Shown: in pieces, positions 44,259 to 52,588 of the stretch
Layout of the letters: each line of letters opens with the position of its first letter
Position numbering within the stretch: position 1 is the first letter of the stretch
Assembly: GCA_002501205.1 (NCBI GenBank)
Contig: DLRW01000073.1
Span: 61,441-125,440, forward strand
Direction of reading: 5' to 3'
Source of the DNA: Flavobacteriales bacterium UBA7878
GTDB taxonomy: Bacteria > Bacteroidota > Bacteroidia > Flavobacteriales > Schleiferiaceae
DNA: 64,000 bases
The notes under the pieces: generated by a model
Told to the model about the DNA's origin: nothing
Databases searched by the model: none
Seen by the model: the letters and a program-made list of their open reading frames with translations, nothing else
Program-made: the position numbers and the translations under genes

Positions 44259-44654
44259 TTAAATCCTGGCAGATGGAATTTTTAAACTGCAGAATCGCAA
44301 ATAGAGAGGAATATCTCTACTGAATGAAATAGGGCTTTCGAGAAGGCTAATATGCTCTTCTGAAACACCAAAGACAAATTCTTCGATTTGTGAGGGCCAG
44401 GCAAAAAGGCTCCAGTCCAGTAAATCCTCTTCCGACTCGTTTTCCGAGGTGAGACTTTGGAATAAGGCGTGAATACTATTCTCCTTATCCTGTTTTTGAA
44501 TATAGCTGGATTCGGTTTTTTCAAGCAGAATTAAGTTGGATTCTGCTGTACTTCCGGTTCCGCTAAAATGAGCCAGGGCAAGGGACAGACTGAGCTCGCC
44601 CAATAGAGAGAGTCCAGTTAATAAGAAGAGTATCCGTCCAAAAGCTCTTTTCAA
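44259..44654 (-). CDS. Small putative secreted or membrane protein ahead of the RND operon
   Basis: 131 residues if TTG 44654 is used: KRAFGRILFLLTGLSLLGEL is a signal peptide or anchor, followed by a polar, acidic region (SENESEEDLLDW) and SPISFSRDIPLYLRF. The same frame extends to ATG 44798, but that N-terminus would be encoded by a strong terminator hairpin, so I reject it. A -7-like TACTTTCG followed by CGCC lies just upstream. No family recognised; the position suggests co-transcription with the efflux genes 121 nt away. Confidence 0.5.
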   Translation of the reverse strand: MKRAFGRILFLLTGLSLLGELSLSLALAHFSGTGSTAESNLILLEKTESSYIQKQDKENSIHALFQSLTSENESEEDLLDWSLFAWPSQIEEFVFGVSEEHISLLESPISFSRDIPLYLRFCSLKIPSARI

Positions 44655-44753
44655 AGCATGAGAATTACGGCGCGAAAGTATTAAAGAAAAGCACAGGAAT
44701 AAAAATCCTAAGCTAAAAGTCCTATTAATATCGATTATCGGTAATGTTAGGAT

Positions 44754-44784
44754 AAAAAAAACAGGGATCTTAAAAGACCCCTGT
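44754..44784 (-). terminator. Strong terminator of the candidate RNA
   Basis: Minus-strand stem ACAGGGGTCTT with AAGATCCCTGT (one G-U pair), very short T-rich loop, then a run of seven T. Confidence 0.9.
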
Positions 44785-44904
44785 TTGTACTTACTCATAT
44801 ATCAAACACCTCGAACCATTACAGTTCACCTGAGATGTTTTGTTCTTTACCCCCTAAATAACTTTCATCCGCAGATTCCATCAGGAGAGGTGTTTGATGG
44901 AATC
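44754..44904 (-). ncRNA. Candidate structured RNA (sRNA or leader) downstream of lysS
   Basis: In the roughly 370-nt gap between lysS and the next gene the minus strand carries a 12-bp perfect stem, ATCAAACACCTC (44898-44887) with GAGGTGTTTGAT (44812-44801), closing a 74-nt interior. Inside, CCTGA/TCAGG (44885-44881 with 44833-44829) encloses GATG/CATC, and GAAC/GTTC (44827-44824 with 44816-44813) forms a second hairpin, a three-way junction. A strong terminator follows at 44784-44754. An alternative 10-bp stem, GATTCCATCA with TGATGGAATC (44904-44895 with 44883-44874), competes with the closing stem. TACTTTG sits directly upstream (44910-44904), so a transcript could begin at the closing stem. 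Class not recognised. Confidence 0.6.
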
Positions 44905-45022
44905 AAAGTAAGGGACTTCAAGCCTTTTGGGTTGTAGCTCTTTGTTGGGGATTAGCCTAAACTTTAACTACAGAAAAGTCATTATAGGAATATTATAATC
45001 AAGTAAAGAATAGAGCGGTAAA

Positions 45023-46753
45023 TTAAGAAGCTTTAATGGCGATGCGCAGTCCGGCATCGGTCTTAGTTACTTCCGTTAGTCCATGCTTGGCTAATCCTTT
45101 TAGGCCTTTGTCCCATTGTTTATTGGATAAGCCTACTGCCGATTTTAATTCGTTTAGGTCCATTTCTTCTTTCTCTTTCAAGATTTCGAAAATGGCCTTT
45201 TCATTATCAGCTAGCTCTACTTTCTTTTCGGCTTTCTTCTCCGGTTTCATCTGAGGGAAGAAGAGGACTTCCTGGATAGAAGCATTATCGGTTAACATCA
45301 TGGTTAAACGATCGATTCCAATTCCCATTCCAGAGGTTGGAGGCATACCATATTCCAGGGCGCGTAAGAAGTCCTGGTCAATAAACATGGCCTCATCATC
45401 CCCTTTCTCGCTTAAGCGTAATTGCTCTTCAAAACGCTCGCGTTGATCGATAGGATCATTAAGCTCCGAATAGGCATTGGCCACTTCTTTACCATTAATC
45501 ATCAGCTCAAAGCGCTCGGTATATTCAGGCTTATCGCGGTGCTTTTTACAAAGAGGCGACATCTCTACCGGATAGTCAGTAATAAAGGTTGGCTGGATAT
45601 AATTGGGTTCACACTTCTCACCAAAGAGCTCATCAATCAATTTGCCCTTGCCCATGCTGGGGTCGGTTTCAATACCCAAATCGGCGCAAGCTGCACGCAA
45701 TTCGTCTTCGCTCTTACCATCAATATCAAAGCCGGTATGCTCTAAAATAGCTTCGCGCATACTAACTCTGGGGAAAGGTGTTTTAAAGCTAATTTCTTTG
45801 CCACTCAGGCTAACCGTAGTATTCCCTTTATGCACGGTTTTCACCACATGCTCCAGCATTTGCTCGGTAAAGTCCATCATCCAGAAGTAGTCTTTATAGG
45901 CTACATAGATTTCCATTACGGTAAACTCTGGATTATGGGTGCGGTCCATACCTTCGTTACGGAAGTCCTTGGCGAATTCATAAACCCCTTCGAAGCCCCC
46001 TACAATCAGGCGCTTCAAATAAAGCTCATTGGCAATCCGCAGGTACAATGGCATATTCAGCGCATTGTGATGCGTGATAAAAGGTCGAGCCGCCGCTCCA
46101 CCAGGAATAGGCTGTAAAATGGGGGTCTCTACCTCCAAATAATCAAAGCGATTGAAGAATTCCCGCATGGCATTAATAATGCGTGTTCGGGTCACAAAGG
46201 TTTCTTTCACCTTGTCATTTACTACCAAATCCACATAGCGCATACGGTAGCGTTGCTCGGGATCCGTAAAGGCATCGTATACATTTCCTTCATCGTCCTT
46301 TTTAACGATCGGAAGGGGTTTAAGGCTTTTGCTTAATACCCTAAGACTATCAGCCTCAATGGTAACCTCGCCCATCTGGGTGCGGAACACCTTACCGGTG
46401 ATGCCAATAAAGTCACCAATATCCAGGTGGCGTTTAAAAACAATATTGTAGAGGTCTTTATCTTCATCCGGGCAAAGAACATCGCGGTTCAGGTAAACCT
46501 GGATGCGACCTTTGCTATCCATCACATCCAGGAAGGAGGCCTTACCCATGATGCGTTTGGTCATGATCCTCCCGCTAATCTTAACTTGTTTCCATTCCTC
46601 AGCTTCTTCCGATTTCTCGAAACCTTCGAGAATGGAGCTTGAAAAATGACTGGCCTCATAACGTGCAGCAGGATAAGGCTCAATGCCCATCTGCCTTAAG
46701 GCGGCCAGCGATTCGCGTCTTTGGATTTCCTGTTCGGAAAGATGTTGGCTCAT
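45023..46753 (-). CDS. lysS: Lysyl-tRNA synthetase (class II) with C-terminal extension
   Basis: 576 residues. The N-terminal OB-fold anticodon-binding domain (about 55-170) is followed by the class II core: motif 2 FRNEGMDRTHNPEFTVMEIY, motif 3 GIGIDRLTMML. The core ends near residue 505, and a further 70 residues follow (EKAIFEILKEKEEMDLNELK, then GLSNKQWDKGLKGLAKHGL), which looks like a small winged helix and is not in E. coli LysS. It charges tRNA-Lys. Own promoter; the structured RNA region lies downstream. Confidence 0.97.
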   Translation of the reverse strand: MSQHLSEQEIQRRESLAALRQMGIEPYPAARYEASHFSSSILEGFEKSEEAEEWKQVKISGRIMTKRIMGKASFLDVMDSKGRIQVYLNRDVLCPDEDKDLYNIVFKRHLDIGDFIGITGKVFRTQMGEVTIEADSLRVLSKSLKPLPIVKKDDEGNVYDAFTDPEQRYRMRYVDLVVNDKVKETFVTRTRIINAMREFFNRFDYLEVETPILQPIPGGAAARPFITHHNALNMPLYLRIANELYLKRLIVGGFEGVYEFAKDFRNEGMDRTHNPEFTVMEIYVAYKDYFWMMDFTEQMLEHVVKTVHKGNTTVSLSGKEISFKTPFPRVSMREAILEHTGFDIDGKSEDELRAACADLGIETDPSMGKGKLIDELFGEKCEPNYIQPTFITDYPVEMSPLCKKHRDKPEYTERFELMINGKEVANAYSELNDPIDQRERFEEQLRLSEKGDDEAMFIDQDFLRALEYGMPPTSGMGIGIDRLTMMLTDNASIQEVLFFPQMKPEKKAEKKVELADNEKAIFEILKEKEEMDLNELKSAVGLSNKQWDKGLKGLAKHGLTEVTKTDAGLRIAIKAS

Positions 46754-46769
46754 GACCTGAAATTTCGCG

Positions 46770-46777
46770 CAAAAGTA
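46770..46777 (-). promoter_or_regulatory. -7 box (TACTTTTG) for lysS
   Basis: Perfect TAnnTTTG on the minus strand followed by CGCG, 16 nt before the lysS ATG. Confidence 0.65.
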
Positions 46778-46857
46778 CCGAATTTCTAATGCCCGACCTC
46801 AAGCTTTAATAGGCCATTGGTTTTAGTTATAGGCTTGCGCTTTTAAAAGGCCTCGCT

Positions 46858-47463
46858 CTAATGAAGGAAGTAGACGGTGCTAAATACGATGAGTAGTCCG
46901 CTGCAAAAGCCTAGCACCAATTCTTTGCCATTATGAGCCTTGAGACTTAAGCGGGCGGAAGCCACAATGCCTGCCACCAAAATCAGGGCTCCAATAAAAG
47001 GAAGCAGGTTTAAACTGTATTTGGCAGAAACGGCCATTAACATGCCTAAAAAGCCTCCCAGTCCTCCTAAATGAGCACTGGATTTTAAGAAGCTGAGCAA
47101 GACTAAATGCAACAGAATAACATAAGCTGCTCCGGCCAGATATTGATGCGCTTCGGCTGCCAGGCCAGCATTTTTTATTAGTAGAGAGGTGAGGTAAAAA
47201 CTCAGAGCTCCAATGGTATAGGGCCAACGTCGATCCTCAGCCTTGTTCATCATCAGGCTACTAATCACGCGAAAGCGGTAGAGTAAAATACTAATCAAAA
47301 CTGGGATGAGGTAGGTGCCGCAAAACACCATCAATAAAGAGAGCAGCACTACCTGGCGTGGATAGTGATAGGGCAGGTATTCGAATATGAAATATAGGCC
47401 TATTAAAGGGTATATCGCCGGATGAAAGAGGATGGAGATAAACTTGGCTAAGCGGATATTCAT
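46858..47463 (-). CDS. Polytopic membrane protein, family uncertain
   Basis: 201 residues with about six hydrophobic helices. LKSSAHLGGLGGFLGML and ASARLSLKAHNGKELVLG resemble the C-terminal half of PAP2-like membrane phosphatases (His and Arg in equivalent places), but the classical three-motif phosphatase signature is not complete, so this is only a hint. Its ATG directly follows the rpoN stop codon (TAAATG), so the two genes are co-translated. Confidence 0.65.
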   Translation of the reverse strand: MNIRLAKFISILFHPAIYPLIGLYFIFEYLPYHYPRQVVLLSLLMVFCGTYLIPVLISILLYRFRVISSLMMNKAEDRRWPYTIGALSFYLTSLLIKNAGLAAEAHQYLAGAAYVILLHLVLLSFLKSSAHLGGLGGFLGMLMAVSAKYSLNLLPFIGALILVAGIVASARLSLKAHNGKELVLGFCSGLLIVFSTVYFLH

Positions 47464-48924
47464 TTAGAGTTGCTTGCGTAAACGGGCTACCGGAATATCC
47501 AGTTGTTCCCGGTATTTAGCTACAGTGCGACGGGCAATGGGATAGCCTTTGTCTTTTAAGAGCTGGGCCAGTTTATCATCGGTAAGAGGCTTGCGTTTAT
47601 CTTCTTCAGAAACGGAAACCTCTAAGATTTTCTTGATTTCGCGGGTACTTACATCTTCCCCGGCATCATTCTTCATGCTTTCGCTGAAAAATTCTTTAAT
47701 CAGGAAAGTTCCATAAGGAGTACTCACATATTTGTTGCTGGCGACCCTGGACACGGTAGATATGTCCATCCCAATTTCATCGGCAATGTCCTTCAAAATC
47801 ATGGGGCGAAGCTTTAATTCATCGCCAGTTAGGAAATAATCTTTTTGATATTCCATGATAGCCCCCATGGTAAGCATTAAGGTTTGCTGTCTTTGCTTAA
47901 TTGCTTCGATAAACCATTTGGCACCATCCAGTTTTTGCTTAACAAAAAGGGCGGCTTCTTTCTGCGCTTTGTTTTCTTTTTGGCCTTGGCGATAGGTTTC
48001 CAGCATTTCGCGGTACTCCCTACTTACATTAAGCTCGGGGGCATTGCGACTATTTAGGGTCAATTCCAATTCGCCCTCTACAATGCGTAAGGTATAATCA
48101 GGAACCACTACCTGTACTTCGCGATTGCTATTGCTGGTGCTGTTGCCGGGCTTGGGGTTAAGGCGGGTGATTTCCAGTATCGCCAAGCGTAAATCTTCCT
48201 CATCCAACTCCAAGCGCTGGATCAATTTTTCATAGTGCTTTTTGGTAAACTCATCGAAGAAGTCTTCCAGAATTTCCAGTGCTAATCTTTGATGGTAACT
48301 GCTTTCTTCCTGACGTAATTGAATCATCAGGCATTCCCGCAAATTGCGTGCACCAACTCCGGCAGGCTCCAGGGCCTGAATAAGTTTTAGGTAGCGCTCC
48401 AATTGCTCTTCCTCTACAAATATGTTTTGGGTAAAAGCCAGGTCATCAACTATGGCGCTAAGCTCTCGACGGATATAGCCATCATCATCAATGTTTCCGA
48501 CCAGATATTCTGCGATCTGGCGACCTTGCTCATCGAGGGGATAGGTGCCTAATTGTTCCAGCAGAAATTCGTGAAAGCTTTTTCCACCGGTAATGGGGAC
48601 CTTGCTTTCTTCATCGTCGGGCGAATAATTATTGGCTTGTAAACGATAGTCAGGAATTTCATCATCACTCAGATACTCATCCACATTGATGTCTTCCGCC
48701 TCAATGCGTTCCTCTTCTCTTTCGTTTTCCTGATTGTCAAATTCGAGATCCTCGCTATCGTTTTCGCTTTCCTCCTTGCCTTCTTCCAAGGCGGGATTGC
48801 TTTCCAGTTCTTCCTTAATTTTTTGCTCAAAAGCCAGGGTCGGCAACTGAATCAGCTTCATGAGCTGAATCTGCTGCGGACTGAGTTTTTGCAGTAATTT
48901 TTGGTTGAGCTGTTGTTTAAGCAT
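47464..48924 (-). CDS. rpoN: RNA polymerase sigma-54 factor
   Basis: 486 residues. Region I is the Gln/Leu-rich N-terminus (KQQLNQKLLQKLSPQQIQLM). A strongly acidic region II follows (about 45-100), then the core-binding region with PAGVGARNLRECL, a helix-turn-helix (ADEIGMDISTVSRVASNKYV) and the RpoN box ARRTVAKY at 464-471. It directs RNA polymerase to -24/-12 promoters and needs AAA+ activators, none of which is in the window. Coupled to the membrane protein downstream. Confidence 0.97.
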   Translation of the reverse strand: MLKQQLNQKLLQKLSPQQIQLMKLIQLPTLAFEQKIKEELESNPALEEGKEESENDSEDLEFDNQENEREEERIEAEDINVDEYLSDDEIPDYRLQANNYSPDDEESKVPITGGKSFHEFLLEQLGTYPLDEQGRQIAEYLVGNIDDDGYIRRELSAIVDDLAFTQNIFVEEEQLERYLKLIQALEPAGVGARNLRECLMIQLRQEESSYHQRLALEILEDFFDEFTKKHYEKLIQRLELDEEDLRLAILEITRLNPKPGNSTSNSNREVQVVVPDYTLRIVEGELELTLNSRNAPELNVSREYREMLETYRQGQKENKAQKEAALFVKQKLDGAKWFIEAIKQRQQTLMLTMGAIMEYQKDYFLTGDELKLRPMILKDIADEIGMDISTVSRVASNKYVSTPYGTFLIKEFFSESMKNDAGEDVSTREIKKILEVSVSEEDKRKPLTDDKLAQLLKDKGYPIARRTVAKYREQLDIPVARLRKQL

Positions 48925-49041
48925 GGTGCAATTTGGCTGGGTGAAGTTAAGAAAAAGCGGCTCGACCTATCAAAGATTCTGCCGTTTTTGCTCAAGCTTA
49001 ACAAACTGCGTGCCAGCTCCCGATTTTAAAGGATCAGTGCC

Positions 49042-50466
49042 TTAAAACTCGGCGTTGCCTGGAGTACGTGGGAAAGGAATTACGTCGCGAATATTGGTCA
49101 TTCCGGTAACGAATAATACCAATCGCTCAAAGCCTAATCCGAATCCACTGTGTACGCAGCTGCCAAATTTTCGGGTATCGAGATACCAGTCTAATTCTTT
49201 CTCGTCAATACCGAAATCATTCATCTTGCCCCGCAGTACGTCGTAGCGTTCTTCTCTTTGCGATCCCCCTACAATTTCGCCAATGCCAGGGAAAAGGATA
49301 TCCATGGCACGCACAGTTTTCTCATCTTCATTAAGGCGCATATAGAAGGCCTTAATCTTGGCGGGATAGTCGAATAAGATTACCGGCGCATTGAAATGCT
49401 GAACCAGGTATTTCTCATGCTCCGATTGTAAATCAGCGCCCCACTCGTCGATGAGGTAGTTGAAACGCTTTTTCTTGTTCGGCTTCGAATTGCGCAGAAT
49501 GTCGATGGCCTCGGTATAACTTACTCTGCGGAAGTTGTTATCAACCACAAATTGCAGCTTTTCGCGCAGGGGCTCGCTGCGGTCTTTTTCGGGTTTGGAT
49601 TTTTCTTCATCCTTTAAACGGCTTTCCAAAAATTCCAGATCATCACCACAGTTTTCGAGGGTATAGCGAATGACATGCTTCAAGAAATCTTCCGCTAAAT
49701 CCATGTTGGCATTCAGATCATTGAAGGCTACTTCGGGTTCAATCATCCAAAACTCAGCCAGGTGGCGTGAGGTATTGGAGTTTTCGGCGCGGAAAGTAGG
49801 TCCGAAAGTATAGACCTTAGATAAGGCCATGGCTCCTAATTCGGCTTCTAGTTGACCGGATACGGTAAGGTTGGTTTCTTTGGCAAAGAAGTCTTTGCTA
49901 TAATCGATGTTGCCGTCTTCGGTTAAAGGCGGATTCTTTTTGTCGAGTACGGATACATTAAACATTTCCCCTGCTCCTTCGGCATCACTACCGGTAATAA
50001 TAGGAGTGTGCAGGTAGAAGAATTGCTTTTTATGGAAGTAGTCATGCACGGCATAAGCCAGATGATGACGAATACGCATTACGGCACCAAAAGTGTTGGT
50101 ACGCATGCGTAAATGAGCAATATCTCGTAAGAACTCCATGGAGTGTTTCTTAGGCTGCAAAGGATATTCCTCCGGATTGCTCTCACCTAGAACCTCTAAG
50201 TCAGTTACATGGATTTCAACATCCTGACCTTTACCCTGGGAGCTTAATAAATCACCTTTGGCGCGGATAGCAGCACCGGTTGCGATTTTCTTCAGCAGAC
50301 CTTCTTCTAGGTTTTCAAAGTCAACAACTAACTGCAAAGTCTTAATGGTTGAACCATCACTTAAGGCAATAAAACGATTGCTGCGAAAGGTTCTAACCCA
50401 GCCTTTTACTTCTAGTGTGGTGCCAATGGGCTTTTGCTGTAAAATATCTTTAATGGATAAACTCAT
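49042..50466 (-). CDS. asnS: Asparaginyl-tRNA synthetase (class II)
   Basis: 474 residues. N-terminal OB-fold (VKGWVRTFRSNRFIALSDGS), class II motifs 2 (TFGPTFRAENSNTSRHLAEF, followed by WMIEPE) and 3 (SGFGLGFERLVLF). The segment EPEVAF and the lack of a GAD domain separate it from aspartyl enzymes. It charges tRNA-Asn. rpoN follows 117 nt later on the same strand; divergent from tetR. Confidence 0.97.
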   Translation of the reverse strand: MSLSIKDILQQKPIGTTLEVKGWVRTFRSNRFIALSDGSTIKTLQLVVDFENLEEGLLKKIATGAAIRAKGDLLSSQGKGQDVEIHVTDLEVLGESNPEEYPLQPKKHSMEFLRDIAHLRMRTNTFGAVMRIRHHLAYAVHDYFHKKQFFYLHTPIITGSDAEGAGEMFNVSVLDKKNPPLTEDGNIDYSKDFFAKETNLTVSGQLEAELGAMALSKVYTFGPTFRAENSNTSRHLAEFWMIEPEVAFNDLNANMDLAEDFLKHVIRYTLENCGDDLEFLESRLKDEEKSKPEKDRSEPLREKLQFVVDNNFRRVSYTEAIDILRNSKPNKKKRFNYLIDEWGADLQSEHEKYLVQHFNAPVILFDYPAKIKAFYMRLNEDEKTVRAMDILFPGIGEIVGGSQREERYDVLRGKMNDFGIDEKELDWYLDTRKFGSCVHSGFGLGFERLVLFVTGMTNIRDVIPFPRTPGNAEF

Positions 50467-50527
50467 TCTCTTCCGGTTTGGGCCGCAAATTTCACAAATT
50501 TTCCACTGTAAACAGGCCTATGCTTAA

Positions 50528-50585
50528 GAAACCTTAACACCAAGAAACTTTTTGCATAAAATAGTTTCCGCGTGCATTTTGTTTC
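50528..50585 (+). promoter_or_regulatory. Nested palindromic operator candidate and promoter of tetR
   Basis: Inner imperfect 25-nt palindrome GAAACT...AGTTTC at 50544-50568 (9 of 12 pairs match). Outer half-sites GAAAC (50528-50532) and GTTTC (50581-50585) are centred within half a base of the same axis. A -7-like CAGTTTTG follows at 50587-50594 and the ATG at 50603, so binding would block the promoter. Confidence 0.55.
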
Positions 50586-50602
50586 CCAGTTTTGCCGCCG
50601 TT

Positions 50603-51226
50603 ATGGAGACAATGGAGAATGAAATAATTGGGAAGGCCCATGAAATGTTTCAGCGTTACGGCTTAAGGCCCGTAACGATGGATGACATTGCCAAGGAGCT
50701 GAGCGTGTCTAAGAAAACCTTGTATAAATACTTTGCTAACAAGGAAGAATTAGTGGAGCGCGCAGTGGAGCGGGTAATGGACAAAGTAAGTGCTCGCATG
50801 GTCGAGCTCTTAAAAGCAGAAGGCAATGCGATTGATATGCTTTTTGCCATGGACGAAGTGGTGTGTGCCAATATTGAGGCGCATGATCACAGCATGCAAT
50901 TTCAGCTAGAACGCTATTACCCCGAATTGTACGCCAAATTGGAAGGCCGCAAGCGTGAAATGGTTTTAAAAATGATGCACGCAAATATCGAACAAGGGAA
51001 GCGCGAAGGTTTGTTTCGCGCAGAACTGAATAACGATGTGGTAGCCTTTTTATATTACAGTCGGGCTCGCCTAATGACCGAATCCGACATTGCAGAATTT
51101 GAACAAATGAGCATGCCCGAGCTCATGCGCGAAATCTTGATTTATCATGTGCGCGGAGTGGCCAATGCCAAGGGGATCGCCTATTTGCAGGAAAAATTAA
51201 TGACAACTACTAAAACACAATCATGA
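50603..51226 (+). CDS. TetR-family transcriptional repressor
   Basis: 207 residues from the ATG at 50603. The N-terminal helix-turn-helix is typical (KAHEMFQRYGLRPVTMDDIA, then KELSVSKKTLYKYFANKEEL), and the C-terminal ligand domain is divergent as usual. It precedes an efflux channel gene whose ATG overlaps its TGA (ATGA), so it is the first gene of the operon and most likely represses it, being released by a pump substrate. Confidence 0.92.
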   Translation: METMENEIIGKAHEMFQRYGLRPVTMDDIAKELSVSKKTLYKYFANKEELVERAVERVMDKVSARMVELLKAEGNAIDMLFAMDEVVCANIEAHDHSMQFQLERYYPELYAKLEGRKREMVLKMMHANIEQGKREGLFRAELNNDVVAFLYYSRARLMTESDIAEFEQMSMPELMREILIYHVRGVANAKGIAYLQEKLMTTTKTQS

Positions 51227-52566
51227 AAAAACACCTGGTGCTTGGATTAGCCCTTTTAAGTGCACCATTATGGGCACAGCAGGAGGCCAAGCAATTTTCA
51301 CTTCAGGAAGCCCAGGACTATGCAGCCCGGAATTCCTATACGGTACAGGATAAAGTACTGGACTACGAAAAAGCCCGGAAAACCATTAAGGAAACGGCAG
51401 CCATGGGTTTGCCTCAAATCTCAGGTTCCTTTGGTTATAGCTATAATGCTCAGGTTCCTAAGCAGCCCATTCCAGCGCAGTTCTTCGATCCCAATGCTGG
51501 TGAAGATGATATCGCCTATGTAGCTTTTGGAGTAGCTCATTCCAATCAGGCGCAGTTTCAATTAAACCAGCTGTTGATCGACGGATCTTACTTCGTGGCT
51601 TTGCAAGCTACCCGAGTGGTAAAGGAAACCAAAGCTTTAGAGCGTGAGGAGGCAGAGATTAATGCTCGCCGCAATACGGCTCAGAGTTATTATGGTGCCC
51701 TGGTAGCTGAAGAAACCCTGGAAATCTTGAAGGAAAACCTGAAAACGGTAAAATCCAATTTTGATGAAACCCAAAAATTATTTGAAAACGGATTTTTAGA
51801 AGATCAGGATGTAAGTCAGATGGAACTGCTCTACAATAATTTGCAGAACAATGTGAATAATGCAGAGCGTCAGGTAAAACTGGCTTATCAATTACTCAAG
51901 TTTAATATGGGTATTTCTTTGGAGGAAGAAATCGTTTTGAGCTCCAGCCTGGAGGAGGTTATCAATCCGGTTCGTTCGGATGCGACTTTAGCTCAAAACC
52001 CTTTTCAGGTAGATAAGCATATCAGCTTCCGTAATCTTTTAAGTCAGGAGAAAGGCGCCAGCCTTCAATTGGCCAATGAAAGAGCGAAGTACTTTCCTAC
52101 TTTAAGTGGTTTTGTAACGCATAGCCAAAGTAATTTCTCGAATGAAGCTAGCCAGGCTTTTAGTTTCGATACCTATTGGATTCCAGGAACCACCATCGGC
52201 GCAAGCTTAAGCTGGAATATTTTTACCGGTTTGGCGCGTACGGCCAGAGTGCAAAAAGCGAAGATCGATTTAGAACGCATTCGCCTGGCCAAAACGGCTA
52301 CCGAAAGTCAATTGGAATTACAGTTCCATCAAGCGCAAAGCGATTATGATTTTGCCCTCGATAATTTGAGTAACCAAATGCGCAATCGCACCTTAAGTGA
52401 AAGAGTGCGCGACCGTATGCAACGCAAATACAAAGAAGGTTTGGCCAGCAGCCTCGAATTAACGCAGGCCGAGAATCAATATCTTGAAGCCGAACGCAAT
52501 TACATCAACGCAATTTTAAACGTCCTAAACGCCAAAGAAGCCCTGGAATACGCATTGGGCCAATAA
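51223..52566 (+). CDS. Outer-membrane efflux channel (TolC family)
   Basis: 447 residues with a signal peptide ending near APLWAQQ and no lipobox, unlike the channel of the other efflux operon. Long helices typical of the TolC fold: EEAEINARRNTAQSYYGAL, ENGFLEDQDVSQMELLY and RKYKEGLASSLELTQAENQY. Overlaps tetR by 4 nt; the adaptor gene follows after 22 nt. Confidence 0.93.
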   Translation: MKKHLVLGLALLSAPLWAQQEAKQFSLQEAQDYAARNSYTVQDKVLDYEKARKTIKETAAMGLPQISGSFGYSYNAQVPKQPIPAQFFDPNAGEDDIAYVAFGVAHSNQAQFQLNQLLIDGSYFVALQATRVVKETKALEREEAEINARRNTAQSYYGALVAEETLEILKENLKTVKSNFDETQKLFENGFLEDQDVSQMELLYNNLQNNVNNAERQVKLAYQLLKFNMGISLEEEIVLSSSLEEVINPVRSDATLAQNPFQVDKHISFRNLLSQEKGASLQLANERAKYFPTLSGFVTHSQSNFSNEASQAFSFDTYWIPGTTIGASLSWNIFTGLARTARVQKAKIDLERIRLAKTATESQLELQFHQAQSDYDFALDNLSNQMRNRTLSERVRDRMQRKYKEGLASSLELTQAENQYLEAERNYINAILNVLNAKEALEYALGQ

Positions 52567-52588
52567 TTTTAAGCTCTTCAATTAAACC

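Noticed and set aside
44655..44798. N-terminal extension of the small protein gene up to ATG 44798
   Set aside because: It would be encoded by a strong terminator hairpin with seven T and gives an unconvincing protein start; TTG 44654 with a signal peptide is better.
44801..44898. Glycine riboswitch resemblance (ATCTCAGGTGAAC in the interior)
   Set aside because: Only a short stretch recalls the CTCAGGNAAAAGGAC core; the rest does not fit and no glycine-related gene follows.
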